Source: an uncultured Eubacteriales bacterium
Lineage (GTDB): Bacteria; Bacillota_A; Clostridia; Christensenellales; Aristaeellaceae
DNA: 5,245 nt
Direction: 5' to 3'
Assembly: GCA_900553645.1 (NCBI GenBank)
Contig: USEE01000130.1
Span: forward strand, 1 to 5,245
The stretch's first letter is position 1; the number at the start of each line of letters is the position of its first letter. Below the pieces are notes generated by a model. It was not told the DNA's origin. It searched no databases and saw nothing but the letters and a program-made list of their open reading frames with translations. Below are positions 1 to 5,245 of this stretch, piece after piece. The position numbers and the translations under genes are program-made.

Positions 1-467
1 GCGGCCAGTTGGTTCGCTTCCAGATGCGGCTTAATGTCTTCCATCGGCACTCCGCTGTCGCCGCACTTTTCCGCGTACTTTTTGGCGCGGCCTTTTTTGA
101 GCCGCCCGCACAGCGTATTCGAATGCATCGTATCCGCGTACATATTGCCAAAGTCCGGCAAGCCGCCATGATGCCCTGCGATACAGCCCGCTATCAGTAT
201 GTGTTCCTTCATTGCGCAAATTATGGCGCCCGCCGTAGAATGGTCCACCTTAGGGCCGTTATTGAGCAGGCGGTTCAAAAACTCGCGCGTGCATTTGCCA
301 TAGTCGTGCTGCCCGCCGAGCAGTCTGCCCTGTTCGGCGCAGCCAAATTTTGCCGCAAATTCCGCGCAAAGCTCCGCCGTGCCGCGCAAGTGCTGTTCAA
401 TTGTTTGATATTCGATAGCCCCTGTTTCAGGATTTTTGCGCGTATGCGCGTAATATTCATTTTTCAT
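1..467 (-). CDS. cas3: CRISPR-associated Cas3, N-terminal HD nuclease domain (partial, runs off left edge; probably type I-C)
   Basis: Seen: an uninterrupted frame of 155 codons from an ATG at 467-465 to the window edge. A GAGGG ribosome binding site lies at 479-475, 7 nt before the start. The protein opens MKNEYYAHTR and then shows QTIEQHL (H26), GGQHDYGK (H54, D55), VDHSTAGA (H76) and GHHGGLPD (H99, H100), the ordered metal-ligand motifs of Cas3 HD domains. Known: Cas3 HD domains are metal-dependent single-strand DNases that, with a superfamily 2 helicase in the same or a partner protein, degrade DNA bound by Cascade. Inference: the AH..., QT-EQHL, DHSTAG, HHGGLPDFG pattern resembles type I-C Cas3, typically the first gene of cas3-cas5-cas8c-cas7-cas4-cas1-cas2. 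The helicase half would lie outside the window, so a split HD-only Cas3 cannot be excluded. Slightly odd: Q53 precedes the HD pair where a hydrophobic residue is usual. The gene has its own promoter and follows trxA after a terminator. Confidence 0.87.
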   Translation of the reverse strand, partial: MKNEYYAHTRKNPETGAIEYQTIEQHLRGTAELCAEFAAKFGCAEQGRLLGGQHDYGKCTREFLNRLLNNGPKVDHSTAGAIICAMKEHILIAGCIAGHHGGLPDFGNMYADTMHSNTLCGRLKKGRAKKYAEKCGDSGVPMEDIKPHLEANQLA

Positions 468-546
468 AGGCGTGCCCTCGTACAGTCAGATAATCATTCT
501 TTTTCGTCAAACGATATGCCGCTTAGAATATACATGTTGTGGCTAA

Positions 547-575
547 ATTATATACCATTAGAATCCGATTGTCAA
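547..575 (-). promoter_or_regulatory. Consensus sigma-A-type promoter of cas3
   Basis: On the minus strand, TTGACA (575-570) is followed by a 17-nt spacer and TATAAT (552-547), a perfect match to both hexamers at optimal spacing. Transcription should begin near 540, giving an untranslated leader of about 73 nt before the cas3 ATG. The region is AT-rich compared with the flanking genes and lies directly after the trxA terminator, so cas3 is probably transcribed independently. I see no clear inverted-repeat operator around it. Confidence 0.85.
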
Positions 576-596
576 TATTGCATTAAACGTTTTATT

Positions 597-634
597 AAAA
601 AACACCGCTCCCCTCCATCTCGGAAGGAAGCGGT
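597..634 (-). terminator. Intrinsic terminator after trxA
   Basis: Read on the minus strand, a 13-bp stem (634-622 with 616-604, two G-U wobbles) closes a 5-nt loop. A single G and then six T (602-597) follow. It begins 14 nt after the trxA stop codon and separates the trxA unit from the cas3 promoter. Confidence 0.9.
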
Positions 635-648
635 CAAACCTGTCGCCA

Positions 649-972
649 TCAAATATTCCTATCCACCCAGGCCTTAAGCGCCGCGGGCGAGCAAGCCCCC
701 ACCGTGCGGTCGACCATCTTGCCATTCTTAAACAGTATCAGCGTGGGTATGCTGGATACCGAGTACCTTTCGGCCAGCTCGGATACCTCGTCCACGTTTA
801 CCTTGCCCACGAACAGCTTGTCCGCGTACTCGGCCGCCAGCTTGTCCACCACCGGCGACATCATGCGGCACGGGCCGCACCATACCGCCCAGAAGTCCAC
901 CAGCACCGGCTTATCGCCCTTTATCGCCTCGTCAAACGTCGCCGCATTAAGTTCTGTTACATATTCAGCCAT
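649..972 (-). CDS. trxA: Thioredoxin
   Basis: A complete 107-residue thioredoxin, the usual length for the single-domain cytoplasmic protein. It reduces disulfides in client proteins and is itself recycled by a thioredoxin reductase not present here. Seen: the active site WCGPC at residues 31-35, the buried Asp26 in the LVDFWA strand, and the cis-proline motif SIPT with Pro76, in the order of the thioredoxin fold. An additional Cys94 sits in GACSPAAL near the C terminus. The start at 972 is supported by a GGAGG at 985-981 with 8-nt spacing. This ribosome binding site sits in the 14-nt gap after the stop of the RseC-family gene, so the two are cotranscribed and may be translationally coupled. 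A terminator follows the stop. Several trxA paralogues are common in such bacteria, so this need not be the main one. Confidence 0.97.
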   Translation of the reverse strand: MAEYVTELNAATFDEAIKGDKPVLVDFWAVWCGPCRMMSPVVDKLAAEYADKLFVGKVNVDEVSELAERYSVSSIPTLILFKNGKMVDRTVGACSPAALKAWVDRNI

Positions 973-986
973 ATTGCTTTCCTCCG

Positions 987-1436
987 TTATTTTGCTTCAC
1001 TTTTTGCCTGCGCGGCCTTGATTTCACTTATAGTATGGCCGCACGGCGTCATATCCATGCTCAGCGCACCCTTACGCGCCATGTGCGGCGCAATCAGCTT
1101 AACGCCCACAAAGCCCAGCGCCATGAACGCTATGCCCAGTATCACGCTGGCCGCTTCTGCGCTTACATTAAACGCCCGGCTGACCGGTTCACCCAGCAGC
1201 AGCCCCGCAAACAGCAGCGCCAGCGGCATTACGTATGTGAGCGCCGACGCCTTCAGCACGCGGTCAGCGGACATATCCACGTCCACCGATTCGCCCTCAC
1301 GAAAATCGCCTTCAGGCAAATCGAGCAGCAGACTCTGCTCCTTGCACATGCCGCAGCGCTCGCACTCGGTCGGCCGCGTTATCTTCAGCTTCAGCGCTCC
1401 GCTTTCGTCCTTAACCACAGTGCCGGTTCTGCGCAT
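987..1436 (-). CDS. RseC/SoxR-reducing-system family membrane protein
   Basis: A 149-residue protein matching the layout of the RseC family: a short cysteine-containing N-terminal domain, two membrane segments and a short tail. Seen: CERCGMC at residues 25-31, so Cys25, Cys28 and Cys31 have C-x2-C-x2-C spacing. Hydrophobic segments lie at about 64-83 and 96-116, and a further Cys132 follows in TPCGH. Known: family members act with the Rsx/Rnf electron-transfer system in reducing SoxR, or modulate sigma-E signalling in proteobacteria. In Firmicutes the role is poorly defined, so only membership is claimed. The start at 1436 has GGAGGAG at 1449-1443, 6 nt upstream. Placement directly before trxA, under its own promoter, suggests a redox-related role (inference). 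Rnf genes are not visible here. A general small cysteine-bearing membrane redox protein is the alternative reading. Confidence 0.8.
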   Translation of the reverse strand: MRRTGTVVKDESGALKLKITRPTECERCGMCKEQSLLLDLPEGDFREGESVDVDMSADRVLKASALTYVMPLALLFAGLLLGEPVSRAFNVSAEAASVILGIAFMALGFVGVKLIAPHMARKGALSMDMTPCGHTISEIKAAQAKSEAK

Positions 1437-1471
1437 GTTTTTCTCCTCCAGTATGATTTCCGTTCGATATT

Positions 1472-1501
1472 ATTATAACCGAAATCACCTGAATTAAACA
1501 A
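1472..1501 (-). promoter_or_regulatory. Probable promoter of the RseC-family gene and trxA
   Basis: On the minus strand, TATAAT at 1477-1472 is a perfect -10 box. A weaker -35 box, TTGTTT (1501-1496), lies 18 nt upstream. The site is between the aspS terminator and the ribosome binding site of the RseC-family gene, so this two-gene unit is transcribed apart from hisS-aspS. The -35 assignment is less certain than the -10. Confidence 0.7.
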
Positions 1502-1522
1502 TACCCATCGCGCAATTAAGCC

Positions 1523-1555
1523 AAAAATCGCGGCCGCGCATATCGCACGGCCGCG
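1523..1555 (-). terminator. Intrinsic terminator after aspS
   Basis: An 11-bp GC-rich stem (1555-1545 with 1539-1529, one G-U wobble) closes a GATAT loop and is followed by five T (1527-1523) in the minus-strand direction. It begins 6 nt after the aspS stop codon and ends the hisS-aspS operon. Confidence 0.93.
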
Positions 1556-1561
1556 TACATA

Positions 1562-3346
1562 TTACATATCCACCTTGATCTTGAGCGCCTGAAGCTGTTC
1601 GGGCTTCACGTCGCTGGGGGTATCCATCATCAGGCAGTTTGCGCCCTGTCCCTTGGGGAAGGCGATTACGTCGCGCAGGCTGTCTGCGCCGGTCAGCTGC
1701 ATTATCATGCGGTCGATGCCGAACGCGAATCCGCCGTGCGGCGGGGTGCCGTACTTGAACGCCTCCAGCAGGAAGCCGAAGCGGTGCTGCGCTTCCTCGC
1801 GGCTGATGCCCAGCAGGTCGAAGGTCTGCGACTGTACCTCGCTGGAGTGTATACGGATGGAGCCGGAGCCCATCTCTATGCCGTTAAGCACCAGGTCGTA
1901 GGCGTTGGCGCGCACCTTGCCCATATCGGTCTTGAGCAGGGGCAGATCTTCCTCCATGCAAGAGGTGAAGGGATGGTGCATGGCCATGTAGCGGCCTTCC
2001 TCGTCGCTCCACTCGTACATCGGGAACTCAGTTACCCAGAACAGGTTGTACTTGCCCTCGGGTATCAGGTTATGGCGGTGCGCGATCTCCAGACGCAGTG
2101 CGCCCAAGGCCTGATACACAGTGGTGTTCTTGTCGGCCACGAAGAACAGCGCGTCGCCCGGCTGGCCGTCCATGGCCTTAACCAGCTCGGCCATCTTCTC
2201 GGCGCTCAGGAACTTGAGGAAGGAGGACTTGAGCGAGCCGTCGGGCTGCACAGTCACCCACGCCAGACCCTTGGCATGATAGGTCTTGACCAGTTCGGTC
2301 AGCGCGTCTATCTGCTTGCGGGGCATTTCGGGGGCCAAACCCTTTGCATTGATACCGCGCACGCTGCCGCCGTTGGCGATGGCGCTTTCGAACACGGTGA
2401 AGCCGCACTCGCGTACAACGTCGCTTACGTCCTTCAGGCGCATTTCGAAGCGGGTATCGGGCTTATCGGAGCCGTAGTTATCCATCGCGTACTGCCAGGT
2501 CATGCGCGGCAGCGGAAGCTGCAGATCCATGCCCAGCACATCGTGGAACACACGCTCGAACGCGCCCTCGACCACGGTCTGAATATCGGTCATGTCAACG
2601 AAGGACATTTCCATATCCAGCTGAGTGAACTCAGGCTGACGGTCGGCGCGGGAGTCCTCGTCGCGGAAGCAGCGCGCGACCTGATAATACTTATCAAAGC
2701 CCGCCAGCATAAGCAGCTGCTTATATATCTGCGGCGACTGGGGCAGGGCGTAGAACTCGCCCGGATGCACGCGGCTGGGCACGAGGTAGTCGCGCGCGCC
2801 CTCGGGGGTGGACTTGGTAAGTATGGGGGTTTCTACCTCGGTGAAGCCCTGCTCATCCATATAATTGCGGATAGTATTGATTATGCGGTGGCGCATACGG
2901 ATGGTGCGCTGCAGCGACGGACGGCGCAGGTCGAGATAGCGATACTTGAGGCGCACAGTCTCGGACTCATTGGCATTATCGTCGATGTAGATGGGCGGGG
3001 TTTCGCTCTTGTTGAACAGCGCAGCCTCTTTGACGAATACTTCGATGTCGCCGGTATCCAGCTTGGCGTTTTTCATGCTCTCTTCGCGGGCGCGAACCTC
3101 GCCGCGGATGCTTACCACGTATTCGCTGCGCAGGCTTTCGCCCAGTTCGAAGCATTCCTTACCGCAAACGCCCTCATCGAACACAACCTGAACCAGACCG
3201 CTGCGGTCGCGCAGCCATACGAATATCAGTCCGCCCAGATTGCGGGTGCGCTGCACCCAGCCGTCCAGAGTAACCGTCTGACCCACGTCAGACGCGCGCA
3301 GTTCGCCGCAATAGCGGGTGCGCTTCCAATCCTTTATACTAGGCAT
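1562..3346 (-). CDS. aspS: Aspartate--tRNA ligase (AspRS, class II)
   Basis: A complete 594-residue bacterial-type AspRS, which charges tRNA-Asp with aspartate in the cytoplasm. Seen, in order: an N-terminal OB-fold anticodon-binding domain (about 1-110, with WVQRTRNLGGLIF at 30-42); class II motif 1 around 168-192; the PQSPQ substrate-pocket segment at 202-206; motif 2 with FRDE at 227-230 followed by DSRADRQPEFTQLD; the bacterial insertion (GAD) domain at about 290-420; and motif 3, GFAFGIDR, ending at Arg546. Length is normal and no catalytic motif is missing. In the OB fold, Leu37 lies where discriminating bacterial AspRS such as the E. coli enzyme have Leu and non-discriminating ones have His, so I infer tRNA-Asp-specific charging. 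The ATG at 3346 has AGGAAGGTG upstream. The gene is 32 nt after hisS and shares its T-box leader. Confidence 0.98.
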   Translation of the reverse strand: MPSIKDWKRTRYCGELRASDVGQTVTLDGWVQRTRNLGGLIFVWLRDRSGLVQVVFDEGVCGKECFELGESLRSEYVVSIRGEVRAREESMKNAKLDTGDIEVFVKEAALFNKSETPPIYIDDNANESETVRLKYRYLDLRRPSLQRTIRMRHRIINTIRNYMDEQGFTEVETPILTKSTPEGARDYLVPSRVHPGEFYALPQSPQIYKQLLMLAGFDKYYQVARCFRDEDSRADRQPEFTQLDMEMSFVDMTDIQTVVEGAFERVFHDVLGMDLQLPLPRMTWQYAMDNYGSDKPDTRFEMRLKDVSDVVRECGFTVFESAIANGGSVRGINAKGLAPEMPRKQIDALTELVKTYHAKGLAWVTVQPDGSLKSSFLKFLSAEKMAELVKAMDGQPGDALFFVADKNTTVYQALGALRLEIAHRHNLIPEGKYNLFWVTEFPMYEWSDEEGRYMAMHHPFTSCMEEDLPLLKTDMGKVRANAYDLVLNGIEMGSGSIRIHSSEVQSQTFDLLGISREEAQHRFGFLLEAFKYGTPPHGGFAFGIDRMIMQLTGADSLRDVIAFPKGQGANCLMMDTPSDVKPEQLQALKIKVDM

Positions 3347-3353
3347 AGTATTT

Positions 3354-3362
3354 CACCTTCCT
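3354..3362 (-). promoter_or_regulatory. Ribosome binding site of aspS
   Basis: AGGAAGGTG (3362-3354) lies 7 nt before the aspS ATG, inside the 32-nt gap after the hisS stop. There is no terminator or recognisable promoter in this gap, which supports cotranscription of hisS and aspS. Confidence 0.8.
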
Positions 3363-3378
3363 ATTTAATAGCTGAGTA

Positions 3379-4665
3379 TCAGCCGAGCATCTTTTTAATT
3401 TCGGCGGCCACATCGGCGCGTGCGATGGTGCGTTCCTCGGACTTGGCCATATCCTTGATCTTGACCACGCCCTGAGCCAGTTCGTCGCCCGCGATTACGG
3501 CCACGACGGGCGCGCCCAGTTTATTGGCATACTTGAACTGCGCCTTCATGGAGCGTGCGGCGTGATCTATGTCGCACTTAATGCCGTTTGCGCGCAGTTC
3601 GCGCGCGAGCTTGATGCCCTCGACGCGCGCATCGTCGCCCATGGTCACAATGAACGCGTCGTACAGGCGCGGGGGTTCAGGCTGAACGCCCTGCTGCTTC
3701 ATTACCATGATAAGGCGTTCGGTGCCCATGCCGAAACCGATACCGGCGCACTTGGGGCCGCCCACCTGCTCAACCAGACCGTCGTAGCGGCCGCCGCCGC
3801 ACACGGTGAGTTCGCTGTCGGGCTTACCGTTTTCGCCTGGGACCTTGGTGATTATTTCGAACACGGTCTTGGTATAGTAATCCAGACCGCGCACAATGCG
3901 GCTATCCACCTCATACGCTATGCCCATTGCGTCCAGATAGCGCTTCAGGTTTTCAAAGTGCGTTTTACACTCGTCGCACAGGTTATCGAGTATCGAGGGC
4001 GCGCCCACGGTCGCGCGCTTACAGCCCTCTTCCTTACAGTCGAGCACGCGCAGCGGGTTACGCTCCAATCGGTTAAGGCAGTCCTTACACAGATCGCCCT
4101 TACGCTCGTTCAAAAACTCTATCAGCCGCTTTTTATAGGTTTCGCGGCACTCGGGGCAGCCGATAGAATTTATTCTCAGCATCAGATTTTTAACGCCCAT
4201 GCGGCCGATGACGTCGAGTGCGAGCGCGATCAGTTCCGCGTCGCAGCTTGCGTCGGGCGCGCCGAATATCTCTATGCCGAACTGATGATGCTCGCGCAGC
4301 CTACCCGACTGTGGCGCTTCATACCTGAACACGGGGCAGTTGATATAGCACATCTTCTGGGGCAGCGGCTGAGCGTACAGGCTGCTTTCGATAAATGCGC
4401 GCACGGTACCGGCGGTGCCCTCGGGCTTCAGGGTTATCGAGCGATCGCCGCGGTCCTTAAAGGTATACATTTCCTTTTGCACCACGTCGGTGGTATCGCC
4501 GACGGAGCGCTGGAACAGTTCGGTATGTTCGAACACGGGCGTACGCACCTCGCGTATGCCATGCAGCGCGCACACTTCGCGCTGGGTCTTTTCGATCAAT
4601 TGCCAAAGATAGCTTTCATCCGGCAGCACGTCACGCGTGCCGCGCGGTGCTTGGGTAAGAAGCAT
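3379..4665 (-). CDS. hisS: Histidine--tRNA ligase (HisRS, class II)
   Basis: A complete 428-residue HisRS, which charges tRNA-His. Seen: PRGTRD at 7-12; TLKPEGTAG at 78-86; the motif 2 region with FRYE (113-116) and GRLREHHQFG (121-130); the histidine-binding motif RGLDYYT at 259-265; GGGRYDGL at 290-297; motif 3, GIGFGMGTERL, at 308-318; and a C-terminal anticodon-binding domain from about 335. The insertion domain carries four cysteine pairs (170/173, 193/196, 210/215, 230/233), which look able to bind metal and are familiar in Firmicute HisRS. The frame could extend 11 codons upstream to a TTG at 4698, but that codon lies in the T-tract of the leader terminator. The ATG at 4665 has AGGAGG 7 nt upstream, so it is the chosen start. 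First gene of the T-box-controlled hisS-aspS operon. Confidence 0.98.
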   Translation of the reverse strand: MLLTQAPRGTRDVLPDESYLWQLIEKTQREVCALHGIREVRTPVFEHTELFQRSVGDTTDVVQKEMYTFKDRGDRSITLKPEGTAGTVRAFIESSLYAQPLPQKMCYINCPVFRYEAPQSGRLREHHQFGIEIFGAPDASCDAELIALALDVIGRMGVKNLMLRINSIGCPECRETYKKRLIEFLNERKGDLCKDCLNRLERNPLRVLDCKEEGCKRATVGAPSILDNLCDECKTHFENLKRYLDAMGIAYEVDSRIVRGLDYYTKTVFEIITKVPGENGKPDSELTVCGGGRYDGLVEQVGGPKCAGIGFGMGTERLIMVMKQQGVQPEPPRLYDAFIVTMGDDARVEGIKLARELRANGIKCDIDHAARSMKAQFKYANKLGAPVVAVIAGDELAQGVVKIKDMAKSEERTIARADVAAEIKKMLG

Positions 4666-4672
4666 CGCAATT

Positions 4673-4678
4673 CCTCCT
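4673..4678 (-). promoter_or_regulatory. Ribosome binding site that fixes the hisS start
   Basis: AGGAGG (4678-4673) is 7 nt before the ATG at 4665. It lies inside the longer possible frame that begins with TTG at 4698, so the longer start is very unlikely. Confidence 0.9.
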
Positions 4679-4696
4679 ATCACGCAAACGCAGTAC

Positions 4697-4742
4697 AAAA
4701 AAACGCGCCCTTCCGTCCCTCATGTAGGGGCGAAAGACCGCG
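4697..4742 (-). terminator. Regulated intrinsic terminator of the T-box leader
   Basis: The 5' arm (4742-4727) pairs with 4719-4704 over 16 positions with two mismatches around a 7-nt loop, followed by seven T (4703-4697). The 5' arm begins with the CGCGG of the T-box sequence, so terminator and antiterminator are mutually exclusive, as expected for transcriptional T-box control. Confidence 0.92.
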
Positions 4743-4762
4743 GTGCCACCCTGCTTACGCGG
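4738..4762 (-). promoter_or_regulatory. T-box sequence and antiterminator
   Basis: The conserved element AGGGTGGCACCGCGG lies at 4752-4738. CCGCG at 4762-4758 can pair with its CGCGG end, leaving TGGC in the bulge. TGGC is complementary to a GCCA acceptor end, so the tRNA discriminator base should be G73, as in bacterial tRNA-Asp, and not C73 as in tRNA-His. The 5' arm also overlaps a competing hairpin (4774-4769 with 4764-4759, loop AAAT). Confidence 0.93.
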
Positions 4763-4859
4763 CCATTTGGCCGCACTTCTCACATTCAGGGCAAACGCCC
4801 CTCCTGCCGACCTTAACGCGATCCCACGTTCCGTCATTTCCTACGGACTACTCCGGGGT

Positions 4860-4862
4860 GTC
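4860..4862 (-). promoter_or_regulatory. T-box specifier codon GAC (Asp)
   Basis: GAC (4862-4860) follows GAAU directly after the 3' strand of the upper Stem I helix and is followed by A, the usual context of a specifier triplet. It would pair with the GUC anticodon of tRNA-Asp. A CAC (His) triplet overlaps it at 4860-4858 but sits two bases out of the expected position. Confidence 0.82.
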
Positions 4863-4967
4863 ATTCAGCCGTTCCCACGCGCGGATTTCTCAATCACCTA
4901 TCCGCTCCCTGTGCCGCGCTCCCGACTTACTCTTCCCTTCACTGCATTTACTCTCTGTTTGATATAA

Positions 4968-4996
4968 ATGATAGCACTTTAGGGGAGAAAAGGCAA
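4968..4996 (-). promoter_or_regulatory. Promoter of the hisS-aspS operon
   Basis: On the minus strand, TTGCCT (4996-4991), a 17-nt spacer and TATCAT (4973-4968) form a good sigma-A promoter. The -10 box is preceded by TGC, an extended -10 element. The start site would be near 4961, just before the base of Stem I of the T-box leader. Confidence 0.82.
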
Positions 4997-5020
4997 GTTT
5001 TCCTTCAAAACTTAACTGTT

Positions 5021-5245
5021 ATGGGGGACGTGTTCTTTCTTTTCGGAAGAAAAGAAAGAACCAAAGAAAAGTCGTTTATGTCTTTCTCCCGCAAGACTTG
5101 CTTAGTTCAGGCGCTTTTAGAGGGCTATATACGGGAAGCTGCCCTGCTTTCTTACGTTGCTTGTTTCGCCCAGAGCCAGCGGCGCTTGCTTTTTCCTTGT
5201 TTGCGGCTCACGCTAGCTATAATCTGTATTCGTTTCGGGATTCCG
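5021..5245 (+). other. Unassigned edge region with an open frame, possibly part of a dispersed repeat
   Basis: No recognised gene is present. A plus-strand frame from an ATG at 5021 (internal ATG at 5078) has no stop for 75 codons and runs off the window. There is no convincing ribosome binding site at either ATG. The hypothetical peptide begins MGDVFFLFGRKERTKEK, and the next part is rich in Leu, Cys, Arg and Phe. A second plus frame is also open from about 5070 to the edge. Translation through the hairpin at 5032-5061 and two open frames over the same bases suggest compositional openness or a noncoding repeat, not a gene. I do not claim a protein. Confidence 0.3.
5032..5061. repeat. Perfect 13-bp inverted repeat with GGAA loop
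   Basis: GTTCTTTCTTTTC (5032-5044) and its exact reverse complement (5049-5061) flank GGAA, a GNRA-type tetraloop if transcribed on the plus strand. Neither strand has a T-tract directly after the stem, so it is not a standard intrinsic terminator. One arm is almost entirely pyrimidine and the other purine. It stands about 35 bp upstream of the hisS promoter. It could be a repeat-element boundary, or a processing or termination hairpin for an unseen neighbour. Confidence 0.75.

Larger units (their letters stand above)
4697..4961 (-). ncRNA. T-box riboswitch leader of hisS-aspS, predicted to sense uncharged tRNA-Asp
   Basis: A leader of about 265 nt with the standard T-box parts in order on the minus strand. 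Stem I has AGTA (4931-4928) on the 5' side of the specifier loop, a supporting helix (4927-4923 with 4871-4867), and a distal hairpin (4905-4900 with 4886-4881) whose 13-nt loop contains AGGTGATTGAG, typical of the tRNA-elbow-binding apex. The specifier region reads GAAU-GAC-A. A Stem II hairpin lies at 4847-4830, an F-box-like CGTTAA at 4818-4813, and a small GGGC/GCCC hairpin at 4800-4789. The T-box sequence and terminator follow. Known: uncharged cognate tRNA pairs with the specifier and the T-box bulge, stabilising the antiterminator so the synthetase genes are transcribed. Here both contact points fit tRNA-Asp. The 5' end is inferred from the promoter. Confidence 0.95.

Noticed and set aside
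275..460. A minus-strand frame of 61 codons starting just inside cas3
   Set aside because: Out of frame with the motif-bearing cas3 reading frame, which starts 7 nt earlier with a good ribosome binding site.
9..677. A plus-strand frame of 222 codons opposite cas3 and the cas3 promoter
   Set aside because: The minus strand here encodes clear Cas3 HD motifs, and this frame crosses a promoter and a terminator.
1736..3475. A plus-strand open frame of 579 codons opposite aspS
   Set aside because: It is antisense to a gene with complete AspRS motifs. Its openness follows from the GC-rich codon use of aspS, and it shows no recognisable domain or ribosome binding site.
3379..4698. hisS start at TTG 4698, giving 11 more residues
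   Set aside because: The TTG lies in the T-tract of the leader terminator, and the AGGAGG is placed correctly only for the ATG at 4665.
3562..4962. A plus-strand open frame of 466 codons opposite hisS and the T-box leader
   Set aside because: Shadow of hisS. It also runs through the structured leader RNA, and no protein family is recognisable.
5197..5223. Possible plus-strand promoter TTGTTT, 15 nt, TATAAT
   Set aside because: Spacing is short, the -35 match is poor and no gene is visible downstream within the window.
5152..5244. A minus-strand frame of 30 codons entering from the right edge, ending at TAA 5154-5152, as the end of an upstream gene
   Set aside because: Short, basic and without recognisable similarity. 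It lies in the same unexplained block that is also open on the other strand.
1..5245. CRISPR repeat array
   Set aside because: No direct repeats at spacer-like intervals were seen anywhere in the window. Only the cas3 start is present.

Overview
The window reads as a piece of chromosome from a moderately GC-rich Gram-positive anaerobe, most likely a Clostridia-type Firmicute. The basis is a T-box leader in front of an aminoacyl-tRNA synthetase operon, strong AGGAGG-type ribosome binding sites before most genes, a HisRS with the four-cysteine-pair insertion common in that group, and a small RseC-family membrane protein. I cannot name the genus. All recognisable genes lie on the minus strand, so transcription runs from right to left.

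From right to left: positions 5021-5245 hold an unexplained stretch with a perfect 13-bp hairpin and a reading frame that stays open to the window edge, possibly a dispersed repeat. A sigma-A-type promoter (4968-4996) then starts a leader of about 265 nt (4961-4697), a T-box riboswitch with a GAC (Asp) specifier and a transcription terminator. It controls hisS (4665-3379) and, 32 nt further on, aspS (3346-1562), which ends at a strong terminator (1555-1523).

A separate promoter (1501-1472) drives a two-gene redox unit: an RseC-family membrane protein (1436-987) and thioredoxin trxA (972-649), only 14 nt apart. This unit ends at another terminator (634-597).

Immediately downstream is a perfect-consensus promoter (TTGACA, 17 nt, TATAAT; 575-547) followed by the first 155 codons of a Cas3 protein (467-1, running off the left edge). 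The visible part is the HD nuclease domain, with its metal-ligand motifs intact. It looks most like type I-C Cas3, which is usually the first gene of its operon, so a CRISPR-Cas locus probably continues to the left of this window. No CRISPR array is visible here.

The most informative points are the cas3 start with its unusually strong promoter, the T-box whose specifier and discriminator-pairing base both point to tRNA-Asp although the first gene is hisS, and the unexplained right-hand edge.
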